Shown here one piece after another: positions 11,361 through 21,360 of a stretch of DNA of 64,000 bases (position 1 is its first letter; every line of letters begins with the position of its first letter). The notes under the pieces are model-generated. The model saw only the letters and a program-made list of their open reading frames with translations, made no database searches and had not been told where the DNA came from. The position numbers and the translations under genes are program-made. The DNA is from Harmothoe impar (taxonomy: Eukaryota; Annelida; Polychaeta; Phyllodocida; Polynoidae), in assembly GCA_947462335.1 (NCBI GenBank), contig OX381705.1, forward strand, positions 37,595,570-37,659,569. The letters are read 5' to 3'.

Positions 11361-14300
11361 CTGCAAATTGAAATCATAATGATGAGTAAACGGTTCAGCT
11401 CAAATAATTACACTTCATTTATGAATCTGGAATCTGGGACATAGCAACATTCCATATTTAAACATCAACATGGAAATAGTTCAGACATTCTAAGGTTTAA
11501 TATAGATAGTGAAGTCTGTGTATCGGTCTTCACATGTGGTATCACACCAGACGGTATCCTAAATGTGCTACTTACTCATACTAATCAATCGATCATCTTA
11601 GGTATGGCTATATATGGCAAGGTCTATGACTACACAATACGACATAGAACTAAAATCCAAAACTACTCAAAAGCTACCGTCGCTGTGCCAGCGTGCAATT
11701 ATTATATTAAATCTATTACTTAAGGAACGTTCACAAATGACTTCATCAGCTAGGACAAGGGTACTGTATGGGCGGTATCGGGTTACTTACCAAGATTAGC
11801 AATAAGGGGGTGAGATGGGGGACGGGGTTATTCATAATTAACGTACTGGTACCAATAAGTCATTTGCGACTGTTACCTCATTAATAGATTGATTTCGAAT
11901 AAATTGTGATGGTTTCCAATAATACATACACCGGGTGAAGAATAGTCCTCAACGTTGTAGCTAAAACTATGGTTTTGATCGATAAGTTCTTTGTGGCTGG
12001 ACACGCTGAACTGAGTGGACTGGAAGAATAAATTGATTGACAAATGTGATTCTATGCAACATTCGCCTGGTTTGATTTCTAGTTGAAAGAGGCTATTGTT
12101 TTAGAAATATGATTTGTGTGAATGCTCAAATATTCAAGTGCAATAAAGGTGTGTAAAGTGTTAATCTACTAAGGCGATACGTGAGCTCATAGTTTAATAA
12201 CTACAAACCTACTTGTGCCACCAGAAAGTCTTCTGAAGGATCTTATTGTGATAAAGGAAGGCAACACATTTCCCAGCTAGGAAAAGAGTGAAGCTCGTGG
12301 TACTTACATAGGTTGTACGTGGTAGTTCCACACGTATTCCCTGCTGAAATTTGCTATAAAGCCTGTGACAGTGACTGAAATAAATGAAGAGGTATAGATC
12401 ACGGTTACCAATGTATTATGAATTTTATTTATTTATGACTTATTTACATAGTTTTAGCGGGAGGGGAATAAAAGGTATTCTTTATGTGAGATGACATGTT
12501 TATAGATAACCAATTCATCGCAGAAAACATAGACAAAAGCAGAATTTATTTATTCAAATTAGTTTTGCTAGTCTATTAAGCCATCAATAATGACCTGTTG
12601 TATCACCACATACCGTATTTACTATTTCATTCCTCATCTAATTTTAATGGGAGATTGTTGTATTAAAGCATAACACTTGCCATTTTATATCTGACATACG
12701 TTATGGATAATGCTGTTTGAATCATCTTGATATCATTGATTATGATGCATTTTTCGCCAGGATAAACTCTATACCTCAACCTCACGAAATCAAGATCATA
12801 GTACTTATACTATAATGAGGTGTTACACATAGGGTTGCACCTTCTTGGTATAATAAGTTCAAGGGTCCATACCATTAGCATCTGTTCGTGAGAATGGGTC
12901 CAGTTGAACTGTACGTATTTGCACAAGGCATTTCGAACAAGACATCAGAAAAACCTCTACATCTATATGTGACACTAGTATTACATGGTCTTATTGTTGT
13001 CCAATAGGCTAGCGATATGTTCTTGGGCTAGGGATGTACCAATGCATTTAAATGTTGTATTAGGGACCCTATTCAAGTTTAATCTTACGATTTCTTTCCA
13101 GCTGATAGTTAACAAACAGTAAAAAGAAAATTCACTCACCTTCCAAATTTGACAATTCCAAATATCACTAACAAGAGGACAACAATGCCACCCAACGTGA
13201 ACCCAACGATGATGCCTGGTGTCCACCCTGAAGAAAATCAAACACACTATTGATGTATACCGATAGGTAAAATATTTTGCACCAAGCTCAAATTCTGCAA
13301 AATTGGAATTTTTCAGAGATATCCCTATTCATTCCAGGCGCTCTTTCTAAATAACTTTACTACTACATGTATGTTTATTTTCAACTTTGTTGCAACCAGT
13401 TTACTGGATCAGAAATTTAAAATACGCATCATGAATTGGATTCGCTGGAAAGAAGAATACTCACAAGGTCCAGGAACAATAGCACACCGAGGCTCACTCT
13501 GCACGCGTGATGGACCTTTGCTGGTCAGACTGGTGACCGTTACACAATAGCGTGCTTTCTCTGTGAGCCCGGTGAGAATGGCACTTGTCTCAGAGCTGCT
13601 AATGTAGACGGTCGTCTGCTGGCTGGGATCTTCGGGACAAGCGTGCTCTGCCGTCTGGCAATAGTGCAGGGTATAGCCATAGACAAAGCCTCGGTGTGTG
13701 GAGCACTGCGTCCGTCTCCACTCCAGCACCAGCTCCCCATGCTCGGGCTCTGCTGTCTTGGATATAGCAAAGCTAGGTGGAGGTGGAGAGTCTGTAATTG
13801 TAAATCAGGTAGTGATCACACTTACATGAGTTATGTGATTCCCTGGCGGGGAAATTCCATAGAAAATATACTACGGTATTGCCTTCTGTTGTAAATCAGT
13901 TTGTTTTTGTCAATACACACTATCATGGCTTTTTGTCTCATAAATTTACTTCATATGTACATCCAGACAGACGATGGAAATCACTCTCTCAAACATTACT
14001 AGAAGTATACATTCCCCCCATTCCAAGAATGCCCTAATGAGTAATCGGTGCTTTACTAATACTTACACTGTCCATCCTGGTATGTACAGTCACTTAGCAC
14101 CATCCCACTGCTGCGCAACCCCTCTTCACGTGACACGGCAAACTCAAATTTAGTAAAGTCGTATTTTTCAGATGTGTATGCAGGGAGTGGTTGGACAACT
14201 CGATTTGTATCGGCCGGTATTGCTCTCCAGTTCATCTCAGCATCGTTGTTCAAGTGTCGCGGGGACCAGTAGAGCGTGTACCCAGTGGTAGCAGTGTCAT

Positions 14301-17300
14301 TCGGCTCCTTGTCCCAGCTGACGATCACTTCCTTCGCATTAACTGAGGCTATCACCGTGATGTTTGAGGGACCAGGTATTCCTGTAACGGTCAGTAGAAT
14401 TTATATTATACCTTATCTATAATAAAACTGCATAGTGTTTTGTATCGCAATGCTTTTAACATTCCCAATAAATTAACCGGATAAACTCTCTAGACCTTAC
14501 CCATGAAACGATTCCTTTAGAACATGTTAATCGATTTTTTAAAGTATTCTCTGTAAATAATAAATAAATTATGAGTGTAATACTAGGCTTGCCACTTTTT
14601 TTTGTGGCGATAGGTATGCTAGATTTGATAGAAACATACTTGTATTAGCAGGCTCAATCCTGACTGGTGTGGGTGGGGCATTTGATGTTCCATTGATGTT
14701 GACTGATTTGACGGTGACGTCGACCGTACAGTTCTTGGGGATCGTGACTTGGACATGGGTGGCTCTTTTCTTCCAGGAGAAACACCGCATACCACAGTGG
14801 TCAATTGGCTTGGCTTGTACCTCATATCTAAACTCGGGCCCATGCTGATCAACAACTGCGATAGCCTAAATAATATAAAAATACATAACTGTACTCATGC
14901 CTGTGTGATACTCATTTCTATTCAGTATATAAACGATAAAATGAGTCTCTTGATTGTGTTTTTTTTAAATAATAGATAAAATTTCCTGATTTGCAAATGA
15001 TTTGTCAAATGTACAGATCTTATCACAGTCAGAGTCTATAGTATACAAGCAATCGTTAAGGGCAAGGGTGCTCTAGGCAAAGAATATATTTCACGATCAC
15101 ATCAGTGATCCTTATACAAAGGGGGGGGGGGGGGCAATGAATAAACTATTGGTTGAAGTAATACTTTAAGGGGGGGAAATTGTAGATTGTTTTGCGCGAG
15201 TATGTTTCTGTCCATCTGCACCTTGGGAGGATCCTATAAGTGGGACTGTGGTTCGCATACAGCCCTTGCATTCTATGCGGTGTGAGCTGGTGGCCTGACA
15301 TAATTAAACATTTCAACCTGAATTTTATCCACATATATTACTACCTTATTGTCCGATCGCATCAACGCTTCATATACATTGTCCAGAAAATGCAGTAAAA
15401 AGGTTACTCTTTTAAGAGTTATAATTACCTTCCAGTATACGGTTACATCTATGCATGGGCTTCCCAACTTTTCAACAGAAGAGAATGCACCCTCCTTCAC
15501 ATCTGGGTGCTTTGCAGGAACTGCAACAATGAACCACATAAATATTAGTACAATGAATAATATCGGATGACCAGGGGCGTGGCAAGCAGGGGCGTGGCAA
15601 GCAGGGGCGTGGCAAGCAGTTTCAAAGGGGGGGGGGGAGGGTGGGGTCTAGCTAATTTTGACCTTTTTTGGCTTAACCTTTTAGGTTTGACCTTTATACA
15701 GTTGTGCAAAAATGAGGGGGGGGGGGGGCGTGGTCCCCCACGCCCCTGCGGATGATGTACGTATAATACAACAGATAGCCCCATTACGAATCACTCCAGA
15801 AAACGAGAAGGCATTTGCCATGAAGTGGCTATCATGTTGTTCATGGTCTCCACATGCATGTCAGATACGTACCATCAGATAATGCGAAAAAGCTGTACTC
15901 CAGTGGCGGACTCCAGTAGCCAAGGTCCTTAGTCTTCGCCTCCAGGGTAAAGCTATAGGGCTGATACGGTTTGAGACCATCCAGTCTCATCTGCAGATCC
16001 TGAAATGTTTTGGTCTGAAAAAGAAGAAAATATCATAGTTTTACACAATTAGAACATCTATTAGAAAGAGGAATTAGTTATAGTTGATAAACATATAGAT
16101 TCTCAATTCTAAATAAAGGTTGTGGTATTTTTCACTACCAGGTAAGGGGCTGCTAAGTTGTTATTACAGCAAATGATGTGAATAAGAGCAAAATGCATAG
16201 TATAGTAAATGTTTAAAAAACAAATCGCTGCATAATTACCCGGTAAGTTTTTTGTGGAATTTCATATGATTCTGATACCATGAGTGATGTTTTATCATTT
16301 CATACGTACCAGGTTTTCATATCCAATAGCCGAATGGCTAAAGTTGATCCGATAAAGGATGTCTTGGTTGCTTTCCACAGGTGGCCATTCCAATACGACT
16401 GAGGTAGAATTGAGGTGGTTTTCTGAGATTCTAGCCACTGGTGCAACTTGGACTGAAAGTCAAATATTCAGTAAAGGGTATGTAGAAATATTATATGGAA
16501 TACAAATGATCTAGATGCTGATTAGAATCCGTTCGTAAGCACAGGTTTAAAGGGTCTTATACGGGCACATCCATATTACGCATAATGTTTCTGGATGATA
16601 ATGGACAAATAACAAGGTATTTTTGGTAAGAAGTTTTTGAGCCCACAAGGTGTCATCAGGTACAACGTTGACAGGAGACCTGAAAATGTTCTGAGTCTCC
16701 CCAGCCGCAGGCATGCCCTGAGTCAATAGAATCGTTGTTCTGTTGACTCAGACGTCTCTGTATCAATTATTATACCAATGTTCATATTGATCTCTCCACC
16801 TAAACTGTGAGGGAGAAGGTTTTCTACAATGTATACCATACCATGGACGTCAATAGATTCATGACCATACCTATCTCTGATGAGTTAATTGTGTAGATGC
16901 CGTAGACACTGTCGTGTGAATAGCTGGCCTCAATCCTTATGGTGTAGACAGCATCCTTGACAAAGATCTCTGGCGGCCAGAGGCATTCTCCTGACTCCTG
17001 CTTCGAACAGTTGTTCCAAGTCCCATCAGGATCTCCACTGTAATAGAGTAAACTATGTTTAGTAAAATATCCAGTTATGAATACCAACCAATCCCATTTC
17101 AACATATTGACATCTATCTGGTTGTTAGCCTGAATAATATGGCTAAATGATAGAAACAAAGAAACATTTGCCATAACCCAAGTAATTCACACAAGTCTGG
17201 CATTTACTATCGCCCATTCAAGCCCTACAACATATCGACCGTAAATTCTTGCGCATAAGCCACCCCAAATTTGAGCCAATCCTTTAAGTCGCGGAGGCCT

Positions 17301-19239
17301 TCTGAACTAGGTGTAAAAAAAACTTGCATATTAGTCGCAGCGGAATGTTATATACATATATGTTATATGCCCACTTGTAGTCATAGTTTGAACACCGTCC
17401 GACCCACGATGCCCCCCCCCCCCCCTGACTTCCGGCCGATCCGCTAAGCTGTACTGACGATCTGATTCGCACGCTAGACGCGGCTTATACAGGATAATTT
17501 CCGGTATATATAATTGGTTTGTTAGATAATGCATATTGACAGTATTCGCTTTGACTATGCATGGCCAGATATTACACCTCATCTATTATGTCAATGACCG
17601 TTTACAGCCCACTCACCTCGTCCTCCACTCGAGATTGTCCGTAACTTTGGCTCTTATTATGGGTGTCTGGTTCTTGCCTGTCGGCGACCACTCACATCGC
17701 ATCGACGAATCACTCACGATACATTTGGTAATCTTTGGTACAACTGGTCTGACTGTAAAATGATACAGGGACAATGTAAATAGAAAACATCTTACAGGTA
17801 ACTACAAAACTCTCAGATTTGGATTTCTTGACTTTCCTCTTCGTAGAATGGTAAACTAGGATGATGGGGTACGTTGGAATGCATTATATCGGGGGTCGTC
17901 CATAAAGCAGGGGGGGGGGGGGGGGGAGAGATACAAGAGCTTCAGGGGTGGGGTCAATTTCTGGGGGAAATGTGCGCACATAATGTATGGAAGGCCTCCT
18001 GACATTAACCGTAAATTAATAATTCTATACAAGATTCCTCATGGCTAAGAATATAACTGTACTGTTGTTACTACTAAATAGTGCTCATTAAAACATTCAC
18101 AAAAGAGTGTAGGAACCTTCCCATAAGACGCCTGGCATGTTCTGTGTCAGGTATCCATTAACATACTACCGGTAATGTAAAACCCCTATCACTATACAAC
18201 AGAAAGTCCAAAAGGATATTAAAGCCATGAGATCACACAATAAGCCCATAGGTCTATATTGTTATCTATGGACTTCGTAAATATGCTGTTACCGTCTAAG
18301 TCCATTGAGTATATTATTACAACAATTGGCTTTCAGGGGGTGTCAGAAAATATCTCATATTCCATTCCATTCCTAGTAAAAATGTGAAAATACTAACGCA
18401 CGGCAGAGAAACGGCCGTTTTCACGGCCCTCAGCGGGACAGATAAACACCTCACAGACACGCAGCTAAACGGCAACTGCACTTACTGATCACTGTGACAA
18501 TCTGCATGCCCAGCAGGTTATCATTGATTTTGCAGAGTATGAACTTCTGGTTTAATTCCTTGGTGACATTGGGTAGCCGGAGCTGGGCGGTGCTGCCGTC
18601 TAGGATCGTCACATACTTGGAGTCTATAGGTTTCTGGTTTTTGAAGAAGTCGATGTCGTGCACCTTCGCAGACTGGCTTAGATCGTCCTCGTTGAGGGTA
18701 CAGTTCAGCACCAGCGTCTCACCAGGTGCCACTGCTGGGTTGTTGGGCGTCAGATCTGTCATTATAGGAAGGACGCTTTAGTATATACAAAATGTAACAG
18801 TAGAGGTATATGCACAACTGTGGTATCAGGTCTCTATATAAAGGTGTATTTGCACACCAATTACATCATAAATTAGGAATGTGTACATTGCACACGAGCA
18901 GCATGACATCATAGCTGCCGTAGTACCGTTAGTCGTGAAAGTATTTGACATTTTGACGTCTTAACACTACTAAGCTACTAGCTACTGAGAAACATTTGTA
19001 TTGATATTTTATTTCTTATTATTGCATACTTTTTGTATCGTTGCATAATTATGTTATAATCTAACATATCAATTTTGAAATATCGCCACATGCTCTATAT
19101 AAAATAAAACTCGGTGGCATGGGCGTTGATTGCATGAATTGAGACCAAGGCGAGGAGACGCACCACTCCTGATTTGAGCCGTCACGGCGGTGGTGGCAGC
19201 CAGTAGCACCGCCAGCAGCCTCACCAGCAGCACCGCCAT
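9663..19239 (-). CDS. gp130-like tall class I cytokine receptor, complete gene
   Basis: Fourteen coding exons splice, with GT-AG introns and matching phases, into 3,837 nt (1,278 residues). CDS exons on the minus strand: 19239-19164, 18755-18486, 17752-17617, 17037-16871, 16452-16310, 16014-15873, 15520-15429, 14865-14640, 14381-14067, 13791-13465, 13227-13140, 12374-12308, 12019-11930, 11360-9663. Predicted order: signal peptide 1-22; Ig-like domain 26-115; cytokine-binding region 116-311 with four cysteines, CxW and a degenerate WSxWS; three FnIII domains 312-631; membrane helix 637-657; box1-like IRVELP 674-679; DSGRGS 725-730; twelve 15-residue repeats 924-1099; stop at 9,663. Ig + cytokine-binding + 3 FnIII is the gp130/LIFR/G-CSFR plan. 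It should act at the cell surface, signalling through a JAK. Ligand and orthologue are unknown, so no gene symbol is given. Confidence 0.9.
10202..10730 (-). repeat. Coding minisatellite: twelve 45-bp (15-residue) tyrosine repeats
   Basis: Twelve head-to-tail units of 45 bp, residues about 924-1099 of the receptor. Unit consensus is GYVTSPEAANQGAPL. Tyrosine and Ser-Pro are kept in all twelve; variation is limited to T/A, E/K, A/T, Q/H/P and A/V positions. Units nearer the C-terminus are almost identical in DNA, while N-terminal units differ more, suggesting expansion from one side. The last unit is truncated after AANQ. Confidence 0.97.
11930..12019 (-). CDS. Receptor exon 13: cytoplasmic, possible box2 region
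   Basis: Residues 684-713, phases 0/0, exactly 30 codons, so it can be skipped without a frame change. Ends NVEDYSSPG, with two tyrosines. Donor is read as GGT|GTATGT, because the earlier CCCG|GTGTAT would break the frame with exon 14. Confidence 0.75.
12308..12374 (-). CDS. Receptor exon 12: juxtamembrane segment with box1-like motif
   Basis: Residues 661-683, phases 2/0. GIRVELPRTTY places an aliphatic-x-aliphatic-x-x-Pro cluster about 20 residues inside the membrane, where class I receptors bind JAK through box1. It is a weak box1: one proline, no tryptophan. A second in-frame acceptor 12 nt downstream (CACAG) could remove four residues. Donor TAT|GTAAGT. Confidence 0.7.
13140..13227 (-). 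CDS. Receptor exon 11: transmembrane helix
   Basis: Residues 632-660, phases 1/2. About 21 hydrophobic residues (637-657, IIVGFTLGGIVVLLLVIFGI) end at a lysine that marks the cytosolic side. Acceptor TTTTCTTCAG, donor GGAAG|GTGAGT. Confidence 0.88.
13465..13791 (-). CDS. Receptor exon 10: FnIII domain 6, membrane-proximal
   Basis: Residues 523-631, phases 1/1. Signatures are ELVLEWRRTQC, GFVYGYTLHYC and ILTGLTEKARYCVTVTSLT, an unmistakable FnIII domain with additional cysteines. Acceptor CAATTACAG, donor CCTT|GTGAGT. Confidence 0.88.
14067..14381 (-). CDS. Receptor exon 9: FnIII domain 5
   Basis: Residues 418-522, phases 1/1, a whole domain in one exon. EVIVSWDKEP and TTGYTLYWSP are clear FnIII B/C strand signatures. 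NIT and NDT sequons are present. Acceptor CCGTTACAG, donor CAGT|GTAAGT. Confidence 0.85.
14640..14865 (-). CDS. Receptor exon 8: second part of FnIII domain 4
   Basis: Residues 343-417, phases 0/1. Has FRYEVQAKPIDHCGMRC and CTVDVTVKSVNINGTS, i.e. FnIII strands with extra cysteines, and an NGT sequon. Acceptor TATTATTTAG, donor CAA|GTATGT. Confidence 0.8.
15429..15520 (-). CDS. Receptor exon 7: first part of FnIII domain 4
   Basis: Residues 312-342, phases 1/0. Short exon ending in CIDVTVYWK, an FnIII strand pattern. Acceptor ATTGTTGCAG, donor AAG|GTAATT. Domain 4 is the least canonical of the ectodomain. Confidence 0.75.
15572..15748. mobile_element. Short hAT-like MITE inside a receptor intron
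   Basis: 177 bp with ends CAGGGGCGTGG and CCACGCCCCTG, flanked by 8-bp direct repeats CGGATGAC and CGGATGAT (one mismatch). The left end is triplicated as a 15-bp AGGGGCGTGGCAAGC unit, and long G runs fill the interior. CAG...CTG ends with an 8-bp duplication are typical of hAT elements. It sits in the intron between receptor exons 6 and 7. Confidence 0.65.
15873..16014 (-). CDS. Receptor exon 6: second half of module 2 with WSxWS-equivalent
   Basis: Residues 265-311, phases 0/1. Ends the FnIII fold with LKPYQPYSFTLEAKT and then GYWSPPLEYSF. W298-S299-P-P-L302 occupies the WSxWS position, so the first Trp-Ser is kept and the second is lost. Acceptor TTTTTCAG, donor GATG|GTACGT. Confidence 0.85.
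16310..16452 (-). CDS. Receptor exon 5: first half of cytokine-binding module 2
   Basis: Residues 217-264, phases 1/0. FnIII strands A-C with VVLEWPPV and ILYRINFS. Acceptor GACTTTCAG, donor CTG|GTACGT. Confidence 0.85.
16871..17037 (-). CDS. Receptor exon 4: second half of cytokine-binding module 1
   Basis: Residues 161-216, phases 2/1. Carries the second cysteine pair (C171, C179, WNNCSKQESGEC) expected in module 1. NCS at 170-172 and the NSS near the 3' end are N-glycosylation sequons. Donor ATAG|GTATGG. Confidence 0.85.
17235..17500. mobile_element. Decayed relative of the CGTAAAACC MITE in a receptor intron
   Basis: Contains CCGTAAATTCTTGCGCATAAG and TTAAGTCGCGG fragments that match the better copies at 20,221 and 48,999, plus a C14 run. 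Termini cannot be placed exactly. Confidence 0.35.
17617..17752 (-). CDS. Receptor exon 3: first half of cytokine-binding module 1
   Basis: Residues 116-160, phases 1/2. Contains CIVSDSSMRCEWSPT, i.e. C-x8-C-x-W (C126, C135, W137), the hallmark of the N-terminal module of class I cytokine receptors. Acceptor TTTTACAG, donor GAG|GTGAGT. Confidence 0.88.
18486..18755 (-). CDS. Receptor exon 2: N-terminal Ig-like domain
   Basis: Residues 26-115, phases 1/1. One exon holds a whole domain with cysteines at about 44 (LVLNC) and 100 (FILCK), spaced as in an Ig fold, and an intervening FFKNQKPI strand-like segment. In gp130-family receptors this membrane-distal Ig domain helps bind the cytokine's third site. 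Acceptor ATGACAG, donor A|GTAAGT. Confidence 0.82.
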
Positions 19240-19295
19240 AGCGCTCCAGCCGCCGCACCGGGGCGCCCTCTTCAGCAACACCCGCCAACTAACAT
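19164..19295 (-). CDS. Receptor exon 1: 5' UTR end and signal peptide
   Basis: The chosen start is the ATG at 19,239. It gives MAVLLVRLLAVLLAATTAVT followed by AQIRS, a textbook signal peptide with likely cleavage near residue 20-22. Donor after 19,164 is G|GTGCGT (phase 1). A good acceptor (CTTATTTCAG) ends at 19,296, so the transcript probably has at least one upstream noncoding exon. An ATG at 19,295 opens a 7-codon out-of-frame uORF. The in-frame ATG at 19,308 lies upstream of that acceptor and would hide the signal peptide behind 23 residues, so it was rejected. Confidence 0.8.
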
Positions 19296-20220
19296 CTGAA
19301 ATAAGCAAACATGATCCAACTTATCCTGAGCCACCCTGGTGAATCACGCCGTCCTACAGTGTAGATCCAACTGTTCATCAAAAATCGCTTCAAGGGAGGG
19401 GGGGGGGGGGGGGGCGCGCTCACAAGTGATTTCATCACCTCGGGGGGTAGACAGTAGCACGCGGGCCCATAGCCTCAGAAATTTACGGGCCCGCACCTAA
19501 GACTGTAAGCCCAGTTTAGTTTTGTTAGAGAGAAACTCATACAGATCAACTCATACTCATAGATCCACATTTAACCAAAATGGTCGATTTCCTTGTACTT
19601 TTCCCTTTCCAATGACATGTATCATGGCTTTATTGATAACGATTTATTTGCCTAGAATATTTTCCATGCCCTCCTGTGGGCCACCCGGACCCATAGAAAG
19701 GTGGTTCTTGAGAAAACTGCGGGCCCGGACTAAGAACTACGGGCCATTGGCTCCCGGGCTAGTGTAAGTGTGTACCCCTGCTGGGGGTATTAGAATTTTA
19801 GTGACAGATTTGTGAAATGGATTACACATAAAGACCGACAAAACTTCGTTGGGGGTTCTGAAGAAAAAAGGCAGCAACATCAGACTTGAAAGATATATCT
19901 CTATGGTCACCTTGAATGTTTCCACCTGGAACTGCAAGTTACATACTGTAAATGTAGATATTTTCGCAGAAAAAAAAGTTCAGCGCGCAAGTATCTACGT
20001 TTACAGAAGTATTTGATTCTGAAGCTGTTCATGAAGTTTCTAGGTGTGTGTGCTTAGGTCCCAGCAGAGTCAAGATGCATTACTACATTATAAGAGTGTC
20101 CTCTAACGGTGGCACCTGGCCTGCTGCCAGCGGCACATCGACTTGACCCTGCCACACATTAACACTAGGCTGTAGGACAACAAGCCTGCCGCCACCAGCC
20201 AGTCATCAAAACAAACATGG
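19296..20220. repeat. Upstream flank with a diverged GGGCCCG-rich repeat
   Basis: About 19,446-19,785 carries several GGGCCCG(G/C) blocks between a left GGGGGGTAGACA and a right GTGTACCCCTGC, a probable short inverted-repeat element. A related piece is at 55,985-56,060. The rest shows nothing coding. A noncoding first exon of the receptor must lie here or further upstream. Confidence 0.35.
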
Positions 20221-20420
20221 ACCGTAAAACCTCGTGTATAAGCCTAACTCGCGTATACGCCGCACCCCGACTTAAGCGCAATCCTTTAAGCCTCACCAGC
20301 GATCTTATTTTGTACTTTATCATAATAGCAAAAACTTGCATATAAGCCACACCCCGGCTCTGTGCCGATCCTATAAGCCACACCAGCCACACCGCGGCCT
20401 ATACGCGGGGTTTTACAGTA
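20221..20420. mobile_element. CGTAAAACC-family MITE, copy 1
   Basis: 200 bp with ends ACCGTAAAACCTCG and CGGGGTTTTACAGTA, an inverted terminal repeat. The interior repeats variants of TATAAGCCGCACC. Same family as 35,197-35,395 and 48,999-49,219. Confidence 0.65.
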
Positions 20421-20869
20421 TGCAGTACCACCCCCAGTACTCCAGTACTCTCACTGTCCACACCCCCTCCGTCCACACCCAACCATACACTGGCCGCTGC
20501 AATGCATCATTTACTACATTTTAATAGTAGGAGTGGGAAGAGGGTGGGGAGAATGGCTCCATTGGCCAAGTGTACTGCCTCCATGCCCATCCTGTTGCTC
20601 TAGCCTCTACACCTCTTCAGATCTGCAATCTAACGTGTACCGGGTAATCTATTAAACCACTTATGGGCATACCAGCAAATTTGCTCCGGTCAATATACAC
20701 ACGAGCTAGGTACTGCAATGATATGTGACATTCTCTATCCTTTCATAATTATGGTCAGGTAGCTATTGGTATTGATGCCTGCCTGCCTGTCTGGTTAACC
20801 ATATCGGTGACGTCAAGTGCAGCAAGGGGCCCTTGAGGGAGGGGGGGGGGGTGTAATGTTATACTCCCC

Positions 20870-21360
20870 TTGGATGGAGTTGCAGGTTTAAGTCGCTAGG
20901 GATGGAGTTACCATTACAAATCACTAGATTTCAGAATAGAAGGTTAAATTGTTTTTTTATACATCTCCTACCAATATGTAACTCCAGGTTTAAGTCGCTA
21001 GGGATAAAGTCGCTGTCTAAATTTTAAGTTATTCACTGGATAGAATCAAGCTGAACCTCTATATGTAACTCCAGTTTTAGGTCGCTCTGGATGGAGTCGC
21101 TGTCTCAACTCAACTTCTTATCCACTAGTAAGGGTCAAGCTGTTACCCTTTTATTCACTATATAGGGTCAATGCAATTAAAAAAAACACGTAACTCCAGC
21201 TTTGGGTCGTTAGGGATGGACGCTATTCGAGCATCAGCGACCTAAACCTGTAGGTGTACCAGCAACTCATACTACATGGTATACAGTATATATTTTAATT
21301 GTATTCCGTTTAAAAGTAACCGGGTCCGTATTTTACATGGCGACCTAAACCTGGATTATG
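20870..21360. repeat. Interspersed repeat with TAAGTCGCTAGGGAT units
   Basis: At least four direct copies of a TAACTCCAGGTTTAAGTCGC-like unit (near 20,880, 20,982, 21,064, 21,189) and two in opposite orientation (AGCGACCTAAACCTG near 21,240 and 21,340), giving a partial foldback. Confidence 0.6.

Noticed and set aside
19069..19308. Upstream in-frame ATG at 19,308 as the receptor start
   Set aside because: It lies before a strong splice acceptor and would place 23 residues ahead of an otherwise ideal signal peptide.
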